In this document: positions 6,805-9,050 of the stretch, in pieces
Numbering within the stretch: the stretch's first letter is position 1
Layout: the number at the start of each line of letters is the position of its first letter
Assembly: GCA_021800645.1 (NCBI GenBank)
Contig: JAJYYT010000067.1
Coordinates: forward strand, 1-9,050
Origin: Actinomycetes bacterium
Lineage (GTDB): Bacteria > Actinomycetota > Acidimicrobiia > Acidimicrobiales > RAAP-2
Length of the DNA: 9,050 nt
Direction of reading: 5' to 3'
The notes under the pieces: generated by a model
Databases searched by the model: none
Told to the model about the DNA's origin: nothing
Seen by the model: the letters and a program-made list of their open reading frames with translations, nothing else
Position numbers and translations under genes: made by a program

Positions 6805-7866
6805 CTAGCTCGGGACGGACGGCCACGCCTCGATCCGGTCGATGACCGCCTGTAGGAAGGCTGCGGCGACCATCCCGTCGAGGTGACGATGGTCGAAGGT
6901 GATGGAGAGGTTGCCCATGCGGCGCACCACCACCGCGCCCTGGCTGGCCACCGGGCGTTCGGCGATCCGGTACAGGCCGAGGATCGCGACTTCTGGCACG
7001 TTCAGCAACGGCGTCGACCATAGGCCGGCGAGCCGCCCGGCGCTGGTGATGGTGAAGGTGGAGCCGGTCAGCTCCTCTGGACGCAGACTGCCGGCGCGGG
7101 CCCGCCCGCTCACGTCCCTGATCGCCTCGTCCAGCTCTGCCAGCGCCAGGGACTCGGCATGGCGAACCACCGGCACGACGAGCCCGGTGTCGGTCTGGGT
7201 GGCGATCCCCAGGTGCACCGAGGTCTGGGGCACCGCCTCTGTGCCCTGGGCGAGCATGTTCAAGCGCGGATGCTCGGGCAACGTCCGCGCCACCACGGCC
7301 GCGAGCGCGCTCAACGGGGAGACCCCCGAGGCGAGCACGCCCTCGAAGTCCGCCTCGTCGACGTTCGTGACGGTTGGCACGGCGGCTGCCCTGGTCAGCC
7401 GAGCCGAGATCACGGCGCGAGCCGGACGGCCACCCGCGACCCCCCCTGGGGTCGCTTCCTGCCCGCGATCGACAGCGGGCCCTGCGCCGTCGGCTTCCTG
7501 CCCGCGATCGGCAGCAGGCCCTCCGCCGTCGGCTTCCTGCCCGCGATCGGCAGCAGGCCCTCCGCCGTCGGCTTCCTGCCGGAGCTCGTCTCCGGGCTCG
7601 TGCCGGAGCTCGTCTCCGGGCTCGTGCCGCTCCAAGATGGCGATGACCGATCCCACCGGTACCACGGTCCCGGTCGCCGCGACCGCCTCGAGCAGCCGGC
7701 CGGTGACCGGCGAGGGGATCTCCACGCTGGCCTTGTCGGTCACCACCTCCACGAGGGGCTGGTCTTCGGTGATCGGCATGCCGGGGTCGACGAGCCAGCC
7801 GGCGATCTCGGCCTCGGCGATACCCTCGCCGAGATCGGGAAGTCGGAGCTCAGAGGTCGAGATCAT
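6805..7866 (-). CDS. 2-oxo acid dehydrogenase E2, dihydrolipoamide acyltransferase (compact, PSBD-less)
   Basis: This 353-residue E2 transfers the acyl group made by E1 from its lipoyl arm to CoA. An N-terminal lipoyl domain (about 5-80) carries the lipoylation site Lys45 in VVTDKASVEIPSP. Residues 81-140 are a repetitive Gly/Glu/Asp-rich linker. The catalytic domain (about 150-350) includes VHLGIATQTDTGLVVPVVR (217-235), STFTITSAG and the active-site FDHRHLDG with His326 and Asp330 of the H-x-x-x-D-G motif. The peripheral subunit-binding domain, normally between linker and catalytic core with a pattern like PAVRRLARE-x-G-V, is not recognisable. The first catalytic helix also looks shortened (VISARLTRAAAVPTVTNVDEADF). 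Typical E2s exceed 400 residues. ATG at 7866 overlaps the E1 beta stop as ATGA, with GGAGG about 10 nt upstream, and the gene ends in TAG 16 nt before livH. Acyl specificity is undetermined; the E1 partner suggests branched-chain or similar 2-oxo acids. Confidence 0.92.
   Translation of the reverse strand: MISTSELRLPDLGEGIAEAEIAGWLVDPGMPITEDQPLVEVVTDKASVEIPSPVTGRLLEAVAATGTVVPVGSVIAILERHEPGDELRHEPGDELRQEADGGGPAADRGQEADGGGPAADRGQEADGAGPAVDRGQEATPGGVAGGRPARAVISARLTRAAAVPTVTNVDEADFEGVLASGVSPLSALAAVVARTLPEHPRLNMLAQGTEAVPQTSVHLGIATQTDTGLVVPVVRHAESLALAELDEAIRDVSGRARAGSLRPEELTGSTFTITSAGRLAGLWSTPLLNVPEVAILGLYRIAERPVASQGAVVVRRMGNLSITFDHRHLDGMVAAAFLQAVIDRIEAWPSVPS
7454..7580 (-). repeat. 39-bp tandem repeat, about 3.2 copies, inside the E2 linker
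   Basis: Units at 7454-7492, 7493-7531 and 7532-7570 are followed by a 10-nt partial copy. The second and third units are identical; the first differs at three bases. Each encodes a 13-residue unit, GQEADGGGPAADR, in the E2 interdomain linker. Near-identity points to recent duplication, and the 39-bp period keeps the frame. This is not the Ala/Pro-rich linker usual for E2. Confidence 0.92.
7581..7628 (-). repeat. 24-bp perfect tandem repeat, two copies, inside the E2 linker
   Basis: GGAGCTCGTCTCCGGGCTCG plus TGCC occurs at 7581-7604 and identically at 7605-7628. It encodes the octapeptide RHEPGDEL twice (linker residues about 80-96, the second copy running into the 39-bp array). It is a separate expansion directly adjoining that array. 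Confidence 0.92.
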
Positions 7867-8876
7867 GCGAGCAGCTCCTCCACTTCGAGGGCGATCCGCT
7901 CGGGGTCGGGCAGGTACTCGCCCTCGAGCATGAACATGGGGAAGGGTACGTCGAGCCCGGCGATGCGCAGCACCGGGGCTCGAAGGGTCCCGGCGGCGCG
8001 CTCGGCGACGAGCGCGGCGACTTCGGCGCCGACGCCGCAGGATCTTGGTGCCTCGTGCACCACGACGCAGCGCCCGGTGCGCCGCACCGAGTCGATCACA
8101 GCCTCCTCGTCCAGAGGCCACAGCGTCCGCAGGTCGAGCACCTCGCAGGCGACTCCGCGCTCGGCCAGCGCGCCAGCAGCCTGGAGGCACAGCGGCACCG
8201 ATGGTCCGTAGCTGATCAGCGAGACGTCGCTGCCGGAGTGGACCACCTTCGCACGGGGAATGCCCTCGGGCTCGGGCTCCGGGCCGAGCGGGCCCCTGAC
8301 CGACCGGTACAGGCGCTTGGGCTCCATGAAGACGACGGGGTCAGGGTGCCCGATGGCCCAACGAAGGAGCGAGTAGGCGTCGGCGGGAGTGGAGGGGGTC
8401 ACGACCACGAGGCCCGGCACGTGGCAGAACAGCGCCTCGGGCGAGTCGCTGTGCAGCTCGGGCGCGTGAGAGCCGCCGCCGAAGGGCATCCGGAGCACGG
8501 CGGCCATCTCGACCGTGCCCGCGCTGCGCCAGCGGTACCTGGCCAGGTGGCAGACGATCTGCTCGAACGCCGGGTACGAGAACGAGTCGAACTGGAGCTC
8601 GACCACCGGACGCAAGCCGGCGAGGCACATCCCGATCGCAGCCCCGACGAAGCCCGCCTCGCACGCCGGCGTGTCCATGACCCGCTCCGCACCGAAGCGC
8701 TCCTGAAGACCGGCGGTCGCCCTGAAGACGCCCCCGGTCCGCCCGATGTCCTCCCCCAAGAGCACCACCCGAGGATCCGCGGCCAGCTCGGCATCCAAGG
8801 CGGCGGTGATCGCCCGGACGAGGGTCGTCGGCTCGCCGGGCGCGTCGATGCGCTGGGCAATGGCCTCGCGCCGCAC
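7863..8876 (-). CDS. 2-oxo acid dehydrogenase E1 component, beta subunit
   Basis: This 337-residue protein is the beta half of the thiamine-diphosphate E1 that decarboxylates a 2-oxo acid and loads the acyl group on E2. From the chosen start, the pyrimidine-binding domain shows LLGEDIG (39-45), GGVFRATAGLQERFG (48-62), DTPACEAGFVGAAIG (68-82) with Glu73 at the cofactor-activating position, and the LHSDSPEA loop with His142. The C-terminal transketolase-type domain includes DLRTLWPLDEEAV (248-260) and VVVHEAPRSCGVGAEV. GGVFR and FMEPKRLYR resemble branched-chain 2-oxo acid E1 beta more than pyruvate E1, but substrate is not provable. The GTG at 8876 is preferred because GGAGG lies 5 nt upstream and the length fits. 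GTG at 8930, or TTG at 8900 (TTGA overlap with the E1 alpha stop), would lengthen the protein. The stop overlaps the E2 ATG as ATGA. Confidence 0.92.
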   Translation of the reverse strand: MRREAIAQRIDAPGEPTTLVRAITAALDAELAADPRVVLLGEDIGRTGGVFRATAGLQERFGAERVMDTPACEAGFVGAAIGMCLAGLRPVVELQFDSFSYPAFEQIVCHLARYRWRSAGTVEMAAVLRMPFGGGSHAPELHSDSPEALFCHVPGLVVVTPSTPADAYSLLRWAIGHPDPVVFMEPKRLYRSVRGPLGPEPEPEGIPRAKVVHSGSDVSLISYGPSVPLCLQAAGALAERGVACEVLDLRTLWPLDEEAVIDSVRRTGRCVVVHEAPRSCGVGAEVAALVAERAAGTLRAPVLRIAGLDVPFPMFMLEGEYLPDPERIALEVEELLA

Positions 8877-8881
8877 TACGG

Positions 8882-8886
8882 CCTCC
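8882..8886 (-). promoter_or_regulatory. Ribosome binding site deciding the E1 beta start
   Basis: GGAGG is separated by CCGTA (5 nt) from the GTG at 8876. Neither the upstream GTG (8930) nor the TTG (8900) has a comparable motif at proper spacing. Confidence 0.55.
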
Positions 8887-8896
8887 ACCGGTGCGC

Positions 8897-9050
8897 TCAA
8901 CGCGCCGCCGCAGCCTTCGCGCGGCCCCACGACGGCGGCGGGACCGCAAAGACGTGCGCGGTGATGGACTCGGGCGCCGGGGCCGGCATCCGGTCGAGGC
9001 GGTGCCCGGCGGCCCGCATCGCCTCGGTCGCCTCCTCGTGCTCGGACTCG
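8897..9050 (-). CDS. 2-oxo acid dehydrogenase E1 component, alpha subunit (C-terminal 50 residues only)
   Basis: The frame enters from the right window edge and ends at TGA (8899-8897). The visible residues read ESEHEEATEAMRAAG, then MPAPAPESITAHVFAVPPPSW and a short Ala/Lys/Arg end. This resembles the C-terminus of E1 alpha: a Glu/Ala-rich helix, then a Pro-rich segment with an acidic or aromatic ending before the stop. Its position directly before E1 beta, 20 nt from the preferred start, is the standard E1 alpha-E1 beta-E2 order. The catalytic domain and the phosphorylation-loop region lie outside the window. The call rests mainly on gene order plus the tail composition. Confidence 0.75.
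   Translation of the reverse strand, partial: ESEHEEATEAMRAAGHRLDRMPAPAPESITAHVFAVPPPSWGRAKAAAAR

Noticed and set aside
7454..7628. CRISPR array
   Set aside because: Repeats are head-to-tail without unique spacers, in frame, and inside the E2 coding region.
8877..8930. Longer E1 beta starting at GTG 8930 or TTG 8900
   Set aside because: No good ribosome binding site, a 34-nt overlap with E1 alpha for the former, and extra residues unlike the family. TTG 8900 with its TTGA overlap stays a possible alternative.

Overview
The window is a GC-rich (about 70% by eye), densely packed stretch of bacterial chromosome with every recognisable gene on the minus strand. Strong G/C at third codon positions, GTG starts beside ATG, and chains of 4-nt ATGA/GTGA overlaps suggest a high-GC actinobacterium. 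The class cannot be fixed from this sequence alone. No tRNA, rRNA, mobile element, CRISPR array, promoter or terminator is visible, and no intergenic gap exceeds 63 nt. The window therefore looks like the interior of one long operon read from high to low coordinates.

In transcription order, the first block is a 2-oxo acid dehydrogenase module. It has the C-terminal end of E1 alpha (8897-9050, cut by the window edge), a complete E1 beta (7863-8876) and a complete but compact E2 acyltransferase (6805-7866). The E2 has a lipoyl domain and a catalytic domain, but no recognisable E1/E3-binding domain, and its linker is made of tandem DNA repeats. No E3 gene is present.

The second block is a complete branched-chain-amino-acid-type (HAAT/Liv) ABC importer. 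It consists of permease LivH (5856-6788), a fused permease-ATPase LivM-LivG joined by a Pro/Ala-rich repeat linker (3709-5859), the second ATPase LivF (2846-3712), and a secreted substrate-binding protein (1644-2849). Three consecutive 4-nt stop/start overlaps tie these four genes together.

The third block holds two genes not usually paired with a Liv importer. One is a tryptophan-synthase-alpha-like TIM-barrel lyase (813-1619). It keeps the catalytic Glu/Asp and the phosphate-binding residues but has lost residues of the loop that contacts the beta subunit, and no trpB is nearby. The other is an FGGY-family sugar/polyol kinase (1-749, cut by the left edge).

Together the genes look like a catabolic operon: import of an unknown small molecule, kinase activation, retro-aldol cleavage by the TrpA-like lyase, and oxidation of a 2-oxo acid to an acyl-CoA. 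The kinase plus stand-alone TrpA-like pair is the most novel part of the window. Its substrate cannot be read from the sequence, so the pathway is a hypothesis.
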